DNA from: Cryptomeria japonica
Taxonomy: Eukaryota > Streptophyta > Pinopsida > Cupressales > Cupressaceae
Assembly (NCBI RefSeq): GCF_030272615.1
Contig: NC_081409.1
Location: forward strand, 21,268,260 to 21,332,259
DNA: 64,000 bases
Direction of reading: 5' to 3'
Positions 32,270 to 44,697 of the stretch are shown piece after piece. Made by a program: the position numbers and the translations under genes. Each line of letters begins with the position of its first letter. The first letter of the stretch is position 1. The notes below the pieces were generated by a model. It had not been told where the DNA came from, ran no database searches, and was given only the letters and a program-made list of their open reading frames with translations.

Positions 32270-33686
32270 TGTTGGCATATGATGAACCGATATGATGATA
32301 ATGTATGTTTTCATTGATGTCAATAAGTGCAGGTGAACCGGTATGAAGATTGGAAGAAGTTGTTATTAATGTTCAAGTAGGAGAACCAGTATGAAGGGAT
32401 GAAGTGGACCAGTGTCAGGGTTTCACTAAGCGTGACTATCGGTTGGTAGTCTCAGCTCTAGGGTTTTCGATTTGGCAATCTAGCTTGTGTGATGCAACCA
32501 GTGACATTCTATAATGAGTTAGCTAAGAGATAAGGATGAGATCGAGATGTCACGTCAGTTTTGTGCACGTGAAGGATTTCCTTGAAGATCTTGCATGTGA
32601 AGATCGATTGCATTAAATGTCTACCTCGGGAATGAACATTCTTCTTAGCAGTATGTGAAGAGAGCATGATGGGTTACTGATTTCCATATGTGGTGAAGAA
32701 TGGACGATGCAGAATGACTTGTGATCTATTTGAGATTGTCTTATTCAATACAAAGAGTTTGAACGGTCAGGATTGGACCGCTTGTATTGTAAACTTAAAA
32801 TGTTTAGGTTTTAGGGTTTATGCTACCGACCTTATTGTTGTTTATAAGGTCGATGATGTTAGTTATTGTTTTTTGTTGGAAAATGTTGTGTTTGTATCCG
32901 AGTGATGAGATACTTGCTAGACCAGTGAGTGGAAAACTGCAGAGTGTGATTGCAGAGTAGAGGAGTTGAAAAGGATTTGCCTTCGCATGTAGTGTTGTTA
33001 TCAGATCAGAGCTTTACCTATTGTCTTCTAACCATTTCAATAGTAGATAAATCCCTTTATCGGGTAGCTTTAACAGGTTTGTTACAAATCCTCTAACCAG
33101 GTGACTCAAGATCATTGAGTTCTTCAAATCCTTTAGCGGGATAACCTTTAACAGGGTATATAGCCATCCCTTAATGCGGGTGATCTTTAATAGGATCGGT
33201 TCCTAACCAAACCTTATTGTAAAGTCTTTAACTAGACTAGGCTCCTAATAGACCGAGCTTCAAAAGAGTTCAAAAACAAGCTTGTGGGTATTCATCCCCA
33301 CCATGGTTTTTCCCATTTGGGTTTCCACGTGAAAAATTTGTGTCATGAGTTGTGCATTTTTCATATGTTGATTGAGCAGTCTTTCTTTAGGTGAATATGC
33401 ATGCAAAGCTAATGGTTATGGTATTACCGATACAACACATGCATGAGTATATTGGTGAAGTAGTTATCAAGTGTTGAATGTTATTTGAAGTATTCAGTTT
33501 TACTGGTTTAGCTGTCTAAAGTCTTACTGTGTTTAACCGGTATTGCCATGGTTTAAGTTCAGTGATGAAGACAACCAGTTAGCATTGTTTTAACTTGATA
33601 AGTTGTGGAGAAGTTTTTATATGTACTGATTCACCTCCCCCCTCTCAGTACCAATTAGGGTATTTGTTGTTCATCATTATTCATCA
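32270..33686 (+). repeat. 5' LTR of element 6
   Basis: It is 1417 bp. It contains a stretch of related phrases of the type 'ctttaacaggt' / 'cctctaaccaggtg' (about 33040-33250) and the shared gtttttcccatttgggtttccacg phrase near the 3' end. Confidence 0.92.
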
Positions 33687-33687
33687 A

Positions 33688-33701
33688 TTGGTATCAGAGC
33701 A
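33688..33701 (+). promoter_or_regulatory. Primer binding site, element 6
   Basis: TTGGTATCAGAGCA follows the 5' LTR. It is the tRNA-Met type. Confidence 0.8.
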
Positions 33702-33760
33702 ACTCCAGGTCCTCAATGATATAAGCTTAACCGCTTGAGGTAAAAGATCATTCTTTAATT

Positions 33761-36700
33761 ATGAAGAGGGAAAGTCCTAAGTTCAATAAAGATAACTTCA
33801 AAATATGGAAGGACAGAATGAAGATTTATATCAAGAGTTTGGGTGCTCAACACTGGATTTATGTTGAGAATGCCTATGTAATCCCAACTAGCACTCTAAC
33901 CGATGATTAGAAAAAAGAAATTCAAGAAAATGGGCAAGTCATGCAAGCCCTTATTAGCAATTTGCCCAATATTGAGTTTATTGATGTACAAGATAAGGAC
34001 ACTCCTAAGGATGTATGGGACACACTGGAAACCATTTATGGCAGTGATTAGCATGTCAAGCAAGCCAAGGAAGAAAGCCTTAGAGGAAAATTTGAAGACA
34101 TGAGGATGGTTGAAGGAGAGACCATTCAGCAATATGGCATAAAGATCAAGACTGTGGTTGGAGATATCAAGAGCACTGGTGGAACAATTGATGATGCCAC
34201 TGTTGTCAGTAAAGTTTTGAGATCATTGTTACCGGTCTATGCAATCAGAGTTGCTGCTATTCAGAAGCTAAGGTCTATCGACAAAACCAAGGTATCCTTA
34301 GACACTATCATTGCAAAGTTAACTGCATATGAGTTGAATAGCTATGATGGCCGTGTGCAGAAGACCGAGTCAGCCTTTAGAGCATCTGCTGCACCAACCA
34401 GAAAAGGAAAATAAGTAAGTACCAGTTATGAATCCAAGCAATGTAGAGATATGGATGATGAAGAGATTCTAATGGAGTTTGAAGCTCTTTTTTACAAGAG
34501 ACTTCCAAAAGGCACCGGAAAATACAGAGGTAAGCTTCCTTTAAAATGTTTTTCCTGCAATAAGATAGGACATATAGTTGTTAACTGTCCTAACAATGAC
34601 AATAAGGATAAACCAGAGAGGTTTAGAAAGTATAAAGGAGGAGGTAGGAGAAATTGTCGTGTTGTAGTGGATGAAGTTATTATTGATGAAGAATCTGAGG
34701 ATGAAGAGAATGAGGACATAGTGTTTGTAGCTGTAAAGGAAGAAGTGTCTGACAAGAAATCCCTTGTCTCTCGCATTGACAACTCTAATGAGTGAATTAT
34801 TGATAGTGGGTGTTCTCAACACATGACTAGTGATAGGAGAAAGCTTTTGTCTCTGAAAGAATATGATGGAGGTGTTGTCCGGTTTGGCAACGATGCACCA
34901 TGCTTGGTGAAAGGTAAAGGATCCATCTCACTGAATGGAAAGAGCAGTGTGGATGATGTCTACTGGGTAGAAAATCTTAAGCATAACCTTTTGAGTGTTG
35001 CTCGGCTAAATGACAAAGGACTCATTTTGGAGTTCAAAGGTGGAGTCTGCAGTATAATTGGAAAGTGGTGAACTTATTGCCACCGGTAAGCAAACCAGAG
35101 GTAGCTTGTTTCAGTTGAATGCCAAGATTAGTCAGTGTTTGATGGCGAAGTTTGATGACAGTTGGATATGGCATAGGAGACTATCATATAAACTTTGACA
35201 ATATTGTAAAAGCCAGTAACATCAAGGCAGTAAGAGGATTGTCTTTGCTGAACAAACAAAAGAATTCTTTGTGCAGAGAATGTCAACTTGGGAAGATGTC
35301 TTCCTCAACTTTCAAAGTAAGTCTTTTTTAGCAGAGAACTTACTTGATCTTGTGCACACCGATCCATGTGGTCCAATGAAAACTATAAGTATTCAGGGAG
35401 ATAGGTATTTCATGATTCTTACTGATGACTGCTCAAGAATGATGTGGGTCACATTCTTGAAAGACAAGTCTGCGGCATTTGGAAAGTTCAAAGCCTTTAG
35501 AGCATTGGTAGAGAAGGAAAGTGGTCAAAGGATATATGCCTAAGAACTGATCAAGGAAGTGAATTCACTTCTGATGAATTCAACATGTATTGTAAAGAGA
35601 ATGGTATCAAGAGGTAGTTGTCTGCCCCAAGGACACCACAACAGAATGGCATAGCAGAAAGGAATAACAGGACTGTAGTTGAAGCGGACAGAACAATGTT
35701 GATCCAAGGAAAGGTTGCTCACACTTTTTGGAGAGAAGCATCTAAGCAAGTTTGATGCTAAATGTGATGAAGGAATATTTTTGGTATATTCCACTAAGAG
35801 CAAAGCTCTCAAGTGCTACAACAATAAGACTCATAAAATTGTTGAGAGCATCAATGTCAGGGTTGATGAATCCTTTGAGAAACCTGAGGAAACCAGCAGC
35901 GAGCAAGTGGAAGATGAACTGGGTGTAGCCTTCTGGGAACCGATTAAGAAAGAAACAAGCAAAGACCCCAGTGTTCCTGTATCGGTAGAAGCTACAGTAG
36001 GTGAAGAAGAAGATGGAGAAGAAGAAGAAGAAGAAGAAGAGGGAAAGCAAGCAGAACCAGCTAGAGTCATTCCCATATATGTGAAACTACATCATGATCC
36101 GAAGCAAATCATAGGAGATAAAGATGCAGGGATACTCACAAGAAGAAAGGTGAAAGAAAACTCTTGCATGATTTCTGAATTTGAGCCTAAGACCACTAGA
36201 GAGGAACTTACCGATGAAGACTGGATAAAGGCAATGGAAGAGGAGTTGGACCAGATAGAAAAGAATGCAACATGGTCTTTGGTACCCAGACCGAAACACA
36301 AGAATGCCATAGGTATCAAATGGGTCTTCAAGAATAAGCTGAATGAAGAAGGCACAGTTGTAAGGAATAAGACAAGACTTGTATGCAAGGGATATGCTCA
36401 GGAAGAAGGAGAAGACTATGGAGAAACCTTTGCCCCAATGGCTAGACTAGAAGGTGTCTGAATGCTACTTGCATTTGCAACATTTAAGGGATTTAAGGTA
36501 TACCAGATGGATGTGAAGTCTGCATTCTTGAATGGAATCCTAGAAGAAGTGTATATTGAGCAACCGGATGGGTTTGCCTTATCAGAAGATAGTAACATGG
36601 TGTGTAGATTACACAAGGCCTTGTATGGATTGAAACAAAAACCAAGGGCGTGGTATGAACGGTTACACTCTCATCTTGTGAAGATAGGATTTTAGAGAAC

Positions 36701-37685
36701 AAGTGAGGACAGCAACATCTACCTGAAATCTAAAGGTGATCAGATTCTAATCTGTGAAGTGTTTGTAGATGACATAATCTTTGGAGGAGATGATGAAATG
36801 AGCCATGCATTTGCAGATCAAATGAAGAAAGAGTTTGAGATGTATCTAATTCGAGAGATAAAGTTCTTCGTTGGTCTACATACCCAGTCCAAGTATATCA
36901 AAGAGGTATTGAAGACCTATGGCATGGAGGAGAGCAAACCGGTTAGTACACCGATGGTGACCGGCTGTAAATTGACTAAGGAAGATGATTCAGCGTTGGT
37001 GAATGAGAAGGAGTACCAGTCAATGATTGGTAAGCTACACTATGTGGTACACAACAGACCGGATATTGCTTATGCAGTGGGCATTGTGGCATGTTTTCAG
37101 AAAAGGCCAAGAGAATCCCACTTGGTAGCAGTCAACAGGATTCTTAGATACCTGAAAGGGATATTTGATTATGGATTGCGGTATCCATACAATGGTGATT
37201 TTAATCTCAAAGTATTTACCGATGCAGATTGGGTAGGTAATGTGGACGACCAAAAGAGCACAACCGGTGGAGCGTTCTTTCTTGGTGGAAGACTAGTCTC
37301 ATCGACGAGTAAGAAGCAGAGTTGTATTTCCCAATCTACAACTAAAGCGGAGTATGTGGTAGCATTTATGAACTGCACTCAAGCAATCTGGATGAAACAT
37401 GTATTGGATGGTTTCAAAGTACCTATATCTGAACCGGTGAGTATATTTTGTGACAACACAAGTGCAATAAATATTTCCAAGAATCTGGTATTGCATGCTA
37501 GAACTAAGCACATTGAGCTCAAGTATCATTTTTTGAGAAAGAAGGTTCAAAACAAAGAGGTTGTATTAGAACATGTTTCCAGTAAGGAGCAGCTAGCAAA
37601 CATATTCACTAAGCCCTTACCGAAAACTACATTTACCTATTTGAGAGGTGAATTAGGGGTTCTGCCCCTTTATGAAGTGAATTAA
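33761..37685 (+). pseudogene. Element 6 gag-pol polyprotein, lightly damaged
   Basis: ATG 33761 opens a frame held to about 35070 with stops at 33908, 34049, 34412 and 34793. It encodes copia Gag, a CCHC knuckle (Cys-Phe-Ser-Cys, 34546-34590) and a protease (Asp-Ser-Gly-Cys near 34800). A frameshift near 35065 leads to the integrase. A second frameshift near 35533 and an internal deletion at about 35735 remove the end of the integrase core. From 35715 to 37685 RT and RNase H share one frame with stops at 36459 and 36693. RT keeps Phe-Val-Asp-Asp and RNase H keeps Asp-Ala-Asp-Trp. The RT also seems to lack about a dozen residues near 36880. Confidence 0.9.
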
Positions 37686-37943
37686 AAATGTGTGCTCCAC
37701 ATCAGTCAGGTACTATAGTGTCAAATCTTTCAGGGTTGATGTGTTGAAGGATGCTACTCCACAGGGGGAGCAGCATAGTGGAGAATGGAAGCGTGTGCCT
37801 CCGCTTTGGCATTGTTGTCAAAGGGGGAGAAGATATCTGATGTATGGGGGAGAAGATATCTAAAGTAATGAAGATATATATTATAGTTGCACGGGTCTAT
37901 GTTGTTTATACTTGCAATGCTACACTGAGTATTGCCATCAATG

Positions 37944-37957
37944 CCAAAGGGGGAGAT
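37944..37957 (+). promoter_or_regulatory. Polypurine tract, element 6
   Basis: CCAAAGGGGGAGAT ends directly before the 3' LTR. Other gggggag tracts at about 37765, 37823 and 37846 lie upstream. Confidence 0.8.
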
Positions 37958-39374
37958 TGTTGGCATATGATGAAGTATGATGATAATGTATGTTGTCATT
38001 GATGTCAATAAGTGCAGGTGAACCGGTATAAAGATTGGAAGAAGTTGTTATTAATGTTCAAGTAGGAGAACCGGTATGAAGGGATGAAGTGGACCGGTGT
38101 CAAGGTTTCAGTAAGCGTGACTAAGGAATATTTCTCAGCTCTAGGGTTTCCGATTTGGAAATCTATCTTGTGCGATGCAACCGGTGACATTCTATGATGA
38201 GTTAGCTAAGAGATAAGGATGAGATCGAGATGCTACGTCAATTTTGTGCACGTGAAGGATTTCGTTGAGGATCTTGCATGTGAAGATCGATTGCATTAAA
38301 TGTCTACCTCGGGAATGAACATTCTTCTTAGCGGTATGTGAAGAGAGCGTGATGGGTTACCGATTTCCATATGCGGTGAAGAATGGACGATGCAAAATGA
38401 CTTGTGATCTGTTTGAGATTGTCTTATTATATGCAAAGTGTTTGAACGGACAGGATTGGACCACTTGTATTGTAAACCTAAAATGTTTAGGGTTTCAGGT
38501 TTATGCTACCAACCTAATTGTTGTCTATAAGGTCGATGATGTTAGTTATTGTTTGTTGTAGGCAAATGTTGTGTTTGTATCTGAGTGATGAGATACTTGC
38601 CAGACCAGTGACTGGAAAACTGCAGAGTGTGATTGCAGAGTAGAGGAGCTAAAAAGGATCTGCCTTAGCATGTAGTGTTGTTATCGTATCAGAGTTTTAC
38701 CTGTTGTCTTCTAACCATTTCAATAGTAGGAAAATTCCTTTACTGGGTAGCTTTAACAGGCTTGTTACAAATCCTCTAGCCAGGTGACTCAAGATCATTG
38801 AGTTCTTCAAAACCTATAGCAAGGTAACCTTTAACAGGGTTTCAACCTTTAACAAGGTATATAGCCATCCCTTAACCGAGTGATCTTTAACAGGATCAGT
38901 TCCTAACAGAACAATATTGTAAAGTCTTTAACCAGGCTAGGCTCCTAACAGAGCGAGCTTCAGAAGAGTTCAAAAACAAGCTTGTGGGTATTCATCCCCA
39001 CCATGGTTTTTCCCATTTGGGTTTCCACGTGAAAAATTTGTGTGTCATGAGTTGTGCATTTTTCATGTGTTGATTCAGCAATCTTTGTTTAGGTGAATAT
39101 GCATGAAAAGCTAATGGTTATGTATTACTGATACAACACATGCATGAGTATATTGGTGAAGTAGTTATCAAGTGTTGAATGTTATTTGAAGTATTCGGTT
39201 TTACTTGTTTAGTTGTCTGAAGTCTTACTGTGTTTAACCAATATTGTCATGGTTAAGTTCAGTGATGAAGACAACTAGTTAGCATTGTTTTAACTTGATA
39301 AGTTGTGGAGAATTTTTTATCACCCCACCCTCTCACTACCAATTAGGGCATTTGTTGTTCATCATTATTCATCA
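37958..39374 (+). repeat. 3' LTR of element 6
   Basis: It is 1417 bp, TGTTGGCATATG to TTCATCA, followed by AAGTG. Substitutions and small compensating indels relative to the 5' LTR are visible throughout. Confidence 0.92.
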
Positions 39375-39379
39375 AAGTG

Positions 39380-41688
39380 ATGTGTTGACATAGAGTACTC
39401 AAATCAGCCAAGTGAGTGGTTGTCAACCGGCAAGATGATGGCCAGTGCACAAGCAAGATGGCAAAGGTGCTTGAGCAGTTGTTTGTGATGAAGAGGCGAA
39501 ATTCTATCAAAATCACACCAACACAAGAGGAGAAGGATGAACAGGAGATCAATATACTGTGAAGTTGCAGAACAGCAGGACTCCCACTGGATGAAGATGC
39601 AGACATCATGAGAAACAATGACTGACAGTGAATGTGCCAACACCAAATCACATGTGCATGTTTGAAAGTTTGTTGCACAAACAAGGAAGCCACATGAGTG
39701 CACTGCAGGATGTAGATTACAAGGACTCACTCCCACCGATAAGTGGAACTTATCTCCTATTATGCATATGTGCATCATAAATCCATGAGATAAGGTGCAT
39801 GAGGCACAGGCAGGTGTTTGAAGGCTCACAACGGATCTACCAGTCAATCAAACGAATTCCTCAAGTGCATGAAATCAGAGATATGCACTAGACTGTCTGA
39901 GAAAGCATGTTGAGATGCCGGTAGAGATGAAGAGTGATGAGTTTGTCACTTTAACAAACCGGTAGAGATATGGTCAAAGCTGATCAGGGAGAAGGCAACG
40001 CTAAGCAGATGCAATCAGAGGAAAATGGTCGGACTAAAGATGAAGTCTGATGAAGGTTGATGGCATGGTGTTATCAAGAGGGTTTTACCGATATGAGTGT
40101 TCACCGGTAATATGGACAAGGTGTCAATGCAAAAGACTCCCCATCTGATGAAGATGTGCATAAGGCAGGTTAGCAAGAGTGATGCCCGATTGAGTAGTTC
40201 ATCGGAAGAGAAGCAAAGTGCAAGGTGGATGAAATACCGGCTTGAGGGTTTAACCGACAGGATTAGTAAATCAGCAGAAGAGAAGAACCGGTTGAATGTT
40301 TGGACTGTGATACTTGAACTAACACACAAATCCAAGTTGGCAGTTGGTCGACTTGGATGCCATGAGGAGATGAAGTGGAAAGCATGCAAAGATCGGAGGA
40401 GTGTGGTTTAGAGATAGGTGTCTCTACTCTTGTGCATTCAATATGGATCTCGTGATTTATGGATCGGGTCAGAAGAGTGTGGCTCGAGGAAGTATGAGCG
40501 ACAAAGACAAATCAGAGAGTTGTTGGCATCTAGATCAAAGCAAGAAAGTCAGTCTGCGAGAAGACCTCGAGAAGGAAACCACCGAAGTATTAATGGCGGT
40601 TTGGCAGATGTAGGTCAAGATGAAGAGCCATGTTTTCTATATTTAGAAAACATGTATTGGAAGGGACGACAATGGTGGAGATGAACAGTTGGTTGTCTGG
40701 GAGATCAGATCGAACAAAATATGATTGGATTTGGTTTGCCTCGAGGTTGATGAGGAAACCCTAACCGCTCAATGTTTGAATTGGTTTTTGGCGGGAAAAC
40801 CAAGCTATAGATATGCAAGCCAAAACCAAAGATGATTGCCGCTGGATGAGAGAGTAGTGTTGTTGAAGAGAAGATAGTGTTGTTACGAAGTGATTAAGTG
40901 TTACATCTGCATGTGAGAGCAGAGAAGTGTGAGGGAGAACCAGGTAGAAGAGTTCAACCGGTATCCGTGCAGAACCGGTAGTGTCCATACCGGCAGAGCA
41001 AAAGAGAAGGAAGACACATAACCGGCAAAGTATAGTACCAGTAAAGAGCAGAGCAGAGAGAAGGAGATCCAATAGAGCAGAAAAGAGGAGAGATGAACCG
41101 ATAGAGTTTACCGGTAAGCAAAGCAGTAGTTGAGAGCAGCAAAAGAGTGAACCAGTGCAGTAGAGAAGGTGTATCACCAGCAAAGAGAGGTATATGAGAT
41201 GGTTACAAGATTCACTTGTAACAAAAGTATTAATTTTGTATTTGAAGTTGTCTTTGCGAACACTAAGTTGTAGCTCGGTGTAGGGTTTGTAGCTCCTTTG
41301 GGTTGTAGCCAATAAATCTGTTAGGGGTTGTTGCTCCTTGGGTTGGTGTCCTAAATCAAGGGTTGTAGCCCATAAACAAGTTGGGAGTTGTAGCTCCTTG
41401 GGTTGGTTCCCTAAACATTGTAACAGAGTTTTGATTGTGCGGCTGGATTGGAGCAGTAGATTCCAGTAGCATTGTTCACCGAGGTTTTTCCCATCTTGGG
41501 TTTTCCTCGTACATACTGGTGTTATGTGATGTTCCCTTGTTTGATTGTATTTGTGTAGGTCTCCCCACTAACCGGTAAGTTTGTTTTAAGTTAGATCTAA
41601 TAACCGATATGCTCACATAGGTCAGTTAAAGGGAAAAAGATTGAGAACCACTAATTCACCCCCTCTTAGTGGTGCATTGTGTCTAACA
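39380..41688 (+). repeat. 5' LTR of element 5, second part
   Basis: It resumes after the right AAGTG copy and aligns with 45001-45715. The remainder (40097-41688) is only present here. It includes a region dense in ACCGG words (40960-41120) and a run of related 'gttgtagctccttgggttgg' phrases (41280-41405), then ends TCTAACA before the primer site. Short open frames inside have no domain. Confidence 0.82.
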
Positions 41689-41689
41689 A

Positions 41690-41703
41690 TTGGTATCAGA
41701 GCC
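41690..41703 (+). promoter_or_regulatory. Primer binding site, element 5
   Basis: TTGGTATCAGAGCC follows TCTAACA. It is the tRNA-Met type. Confidence 0.8.
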
Positions 41704-41761
41704 TAGGTACCCTATTTATAAAGTTTTCTCTCGTTTGGGTAGTTTCTGACTTAAGGACACA

Positions 41762-43195
41762 ATGGTTTCTTTAGTGTCAATCCATGCTCATGTGTTTGAT
41801 GGTTCAAACTATTCTATTTGGAGCTGTAGAATGGAAGTCCACCTATCCTCTCTAGGGTTTGATGTATGGATGTCAATTGTTAATGGTATCCCTAGGAATG
41901 TCAGTCCTCCCACCGGATCTAAAGAAGAGAGAAGATGCATGCGCAATGAAGAAGCCATGAAGGCTATATTCAGTGGGCTCACCGGTGATATCTCCTCACA
42001 GATGGATAAGTGTAGATCGGAAAAAGGTCTATGGGATAGACTAAAAAAGCTTTGTGGAGATGGACCCTGCACTGTTGGATCAACTTGTGAGAGTGAGAAG
42101 AACACTGCAGCAAATACATGTGCAGATGACAGAGGCATATCAGAGTGGTGCAGTAGCAATGGTGATGAGGAGACTCATCTCTTCATGGCCCATGAGATGG
42201 ACATTGAGAATCACACATCAAAAGGGGATAATGCAGATAAATCCCACCAGTATGATGTCTTTAGCAGTGACCTTGAAGAAGATGAAGAGGAAGGAGACAA
42301 GGTGGATAGATCTAGCCGGCAAGATCTATTTGGAAATGATGATGAAGAAGAAGAAGATGCAGAAGAAGATCTTGAATGTGAACTGGTCAGTGCACTAGAA
42401 GAGCTGCCAAATGTTAGAAAGGAATTTAAAGGGTACAAAGACTCAGTTCATGAAGAATGCAGTTGGTTGAAAATATGCCTTAAAGAATCAAATGATAACA
42501 TCTCCATATTGGCATCTCAACTAGAAGAGGCAAAAGGATTAGCTGGTGAGTTGAAATTAGTCTTTGATGCTAAGGAGAAAAGATGTGAGGATCTCTAGTT
42601 AGAGGTAGAAATAAAGGACAGAGAGTGTCAGAAGCTGAAAGAGGAAATGGATAATCTGAGGAAAGACCTTGAGAAGTGAAAAAATGAGCGCAAGGCAAGG
42701 ATATGGTATGATGGCAGCATTGAGGCTTTGGACAAAATTTTGAGTCAGCAAAAAAAATCCAAGGATACCAAAGGATTGGGATGTGCTGCCGGTGAATGCT
42801 CTGCAAGCAAGGCGACCTCCCCCAAAGATATTCAATTTGACTCCTCAAATTAAAATGGAAAAGGGAAAATAGGAGAACATACCTTTTCCGGAAGCAAGGA
42901 CATGAGAAGACAGCAGAGAAGACCTTCTACCGGCAGAAGACAAATAAATGCTACCAACCACAGGGCAACACAAGTGTGCAAGGAGAAAGGATCAGATGGA
43001 GAAAATGCAAAGAATGAACGACCCAGGATCCATCCTCACAGAAGGAGAAATGGAGATGCTAGACCGGTAAGATATCCCCATGCATGGAAGAACAAATTTG
43101 TAAGTCATATGCCATCCTTTACCGATTATTGCTTTGTATGTAATGCTTATGGTCATAGAGCAGAAGAATGTAGAAAGAGATCAAAGAAGGAATAA
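41762..43195 (+). pseudogene. Element 5 gag remnant
   Basis: A single frame runs from ATG 41762 to 43195 with stops at 42596, 42677 and 42851. Residues 1-90 match the N-terminal part of copia Gag (Phe-Asp-Gly-Ser-Asn-Tyr, then Trp). The capsid core that should follow is cut short, apparently by deletion near 42050. Residues about 150-215 are strongly acidic and residues 215-310 are coiled coil. A basic stretch precedes a CCHC knuckle at about 43132-43173 (Cys-Phe-Val-Cys, Gly-His, Glu-Cys). The acidic spacer and late knuckle recall SIRE-like Gag. It is probably non-functional. Confidence 0.75.
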
Positions 43196-44670
43196 TCTAA
43201 GATCTCATAGACATCATGCATATGAGCAAAATGTATCCAAGGGTAGATACATGCATGTCCCCTCTCCCGATTATGCGAAAAGGAATCCATTTGTTGTTGC
43301 TTGTAATGTGAATGTTGTATGTTATAACTGCAATGGATCTGGCCATAGAGAGTTTGAATACAAGAAGAGGAATTTGTAGTCATATGGAGGTCGGTATAGC
43401 ATCTATGCTCTGTAGAAAATTGGGTGCAGAGCATATGGAAGTCAGAGACCTGCATGGAACCAAAGGATAAATGTCCCTGCAGGAGCAAGAGGTCCACCAG
43501 TTTCAGCTACTAGACACAGCAACATGACCAAGAGAAGATGGTCAAACCGGCATGCTAAGAGATTCCCCAATCATGAAGTTGGGATGAATGTTGTGTGCTA
43601 CTATAGCACTACTCTCGGTGGTGATGCAGAATCTGAAAAAGGAAGGGTCAATCAGCAGAAGAAAGAAAGACATGCTCCCAAGACTGAAAATGGGAAGAAG
43701 AATGAGACCAAGCATGTTTGGAGGAAAAAGACCATGGATCGGCACTGTGCATCCAAAGCACAGGTGATATCTCCTAAGTCTTGAAGGAGATGCAGGATCT
43801 GAGGGGGAGCAGCACATTGAATTTATCATTCACCCCCTCAGTGAAGAAGGACACATGGAAGGGCATGGTGTTGTCGGTATGAAGGAAGAAAATGAGAAGA
43901 TAAGTGTATGCAAAGGCTGCGCTGACTACACACCTATAGGTGAGTGTTGGATCACTACTGTTGTGTCAAAGTATGATGAGATAACAAGTGGAATCAAATA
44001 CAAAGTGACACAAAGGTCAGGAGTCACAAGAAGGTGCTCTGGTAGTGATAGTGAATTGGTATAGGAGACCGGTATGTGCAAAATGTTACTAGCATGAATG
44101 CTAATAGGTACTTGCAGGTTATGTAAGACAATGAGGTTGGAGATCATTGCAATAGCCCGGTAGCATGGAATGTGGATTTTATGTTACAGGAGGTATTGGA
44201 AAAGACCTAAATGACATATGTTGGCTTGGTGGTTGATCATGCAGGCATGCATGTCTTTAAGGTAACCGGTTTATTTTATGGCATGATGATGTCATTGTAT
44301 GACATTGTCAAAATCCAGGATCATGTCATACGTTGTGGTGAAATAATGGCGCTGAAAGATCATCAGATGATCACAGTTGCACAGCTCAACCGGTACATGG
44401 AGATGATTGGAGGCCCGAGTATTAGACCTCACTGGAGTTGAGAACCTGATATGTATGACTCAGGGGGAGATCAACTGAGTATGATGCAAGGTCGGCATGC
44501 TTGAACTAGAAAGGGTAAGTGCACTGACTACCCAAACTACAGATGATGGAAGTTATAGTAGGAATACCCAAGAGAGTTTCATTGTAAGGGGTATCTACTT
44601 GTCTTTTGGTTGGTTGTATTGATAGTACAATCACATTTGATTCTAAAGAAATTTGGGAACAAACGAGAGG
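43196..44670 (+). pseudogene. Element 5 post-gag region, no polymerase
   Basis: A second, degenerate knuckle (Cys-Tyr-Asn-Cys, Gly-His, last Cys lost) is at about 43321-43368 in another frame. The stretch 43524-43784 is a basic open frame whose Val-Trp-Arg-Lys-Lys segment resembles sequence just before the copia protease. From 43800 to 44670 only short frames occur. There is no Asp-Ser-Gly, integrase or RT motif. Two gggggag tracts (about 43803 and 44464) resemble copia polypurine tracts. Confidence 0.55.
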
Positions 44671-44697
44671 TGACCTATCATATGTCTTATACAGGAT

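Larger units (their letters stand above)
32270..39374 (+). mobile_element. Element 6: full-length copia retrotransposon inserted in the LTR of element 5
   Basis: LTRs at 32270-33686 and 37958-39374 are both 1417 bp, starting TGTTGGCATATGATGAA and ending TTCATCA. The target duplication AAGTG is at 32265-32269 and 39375-39379. The interior carries a primer site, a nearly continuous gag-pol and a polypurine tract. Removing it rejoins the LTR of element 5, as shown by the uninterrupted copy at 44995-45010. Equal LTR lengths and few stops make it the youngest full copia element here. Confidence 0.95.

Noticed and set aside
35742-36076. Minus-strand frames rich in Phe or Ser opposite the RT of element 6
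   Set aside because: They are shadows of a GAA-repeat stretch encoding poly-Glu on the plus strand.
40015-41312. Open frames of up to 183 codons on both strands
   Set aside because: They fall in the long LTR of element 5 and show no domain or conserved pattern.
42054-42438. Lys-rich and Ser-rich frames overlapping the gag of element 5
   Set aside because: They are frame shadows of the acidic Glu/Asp stretch in the gag.
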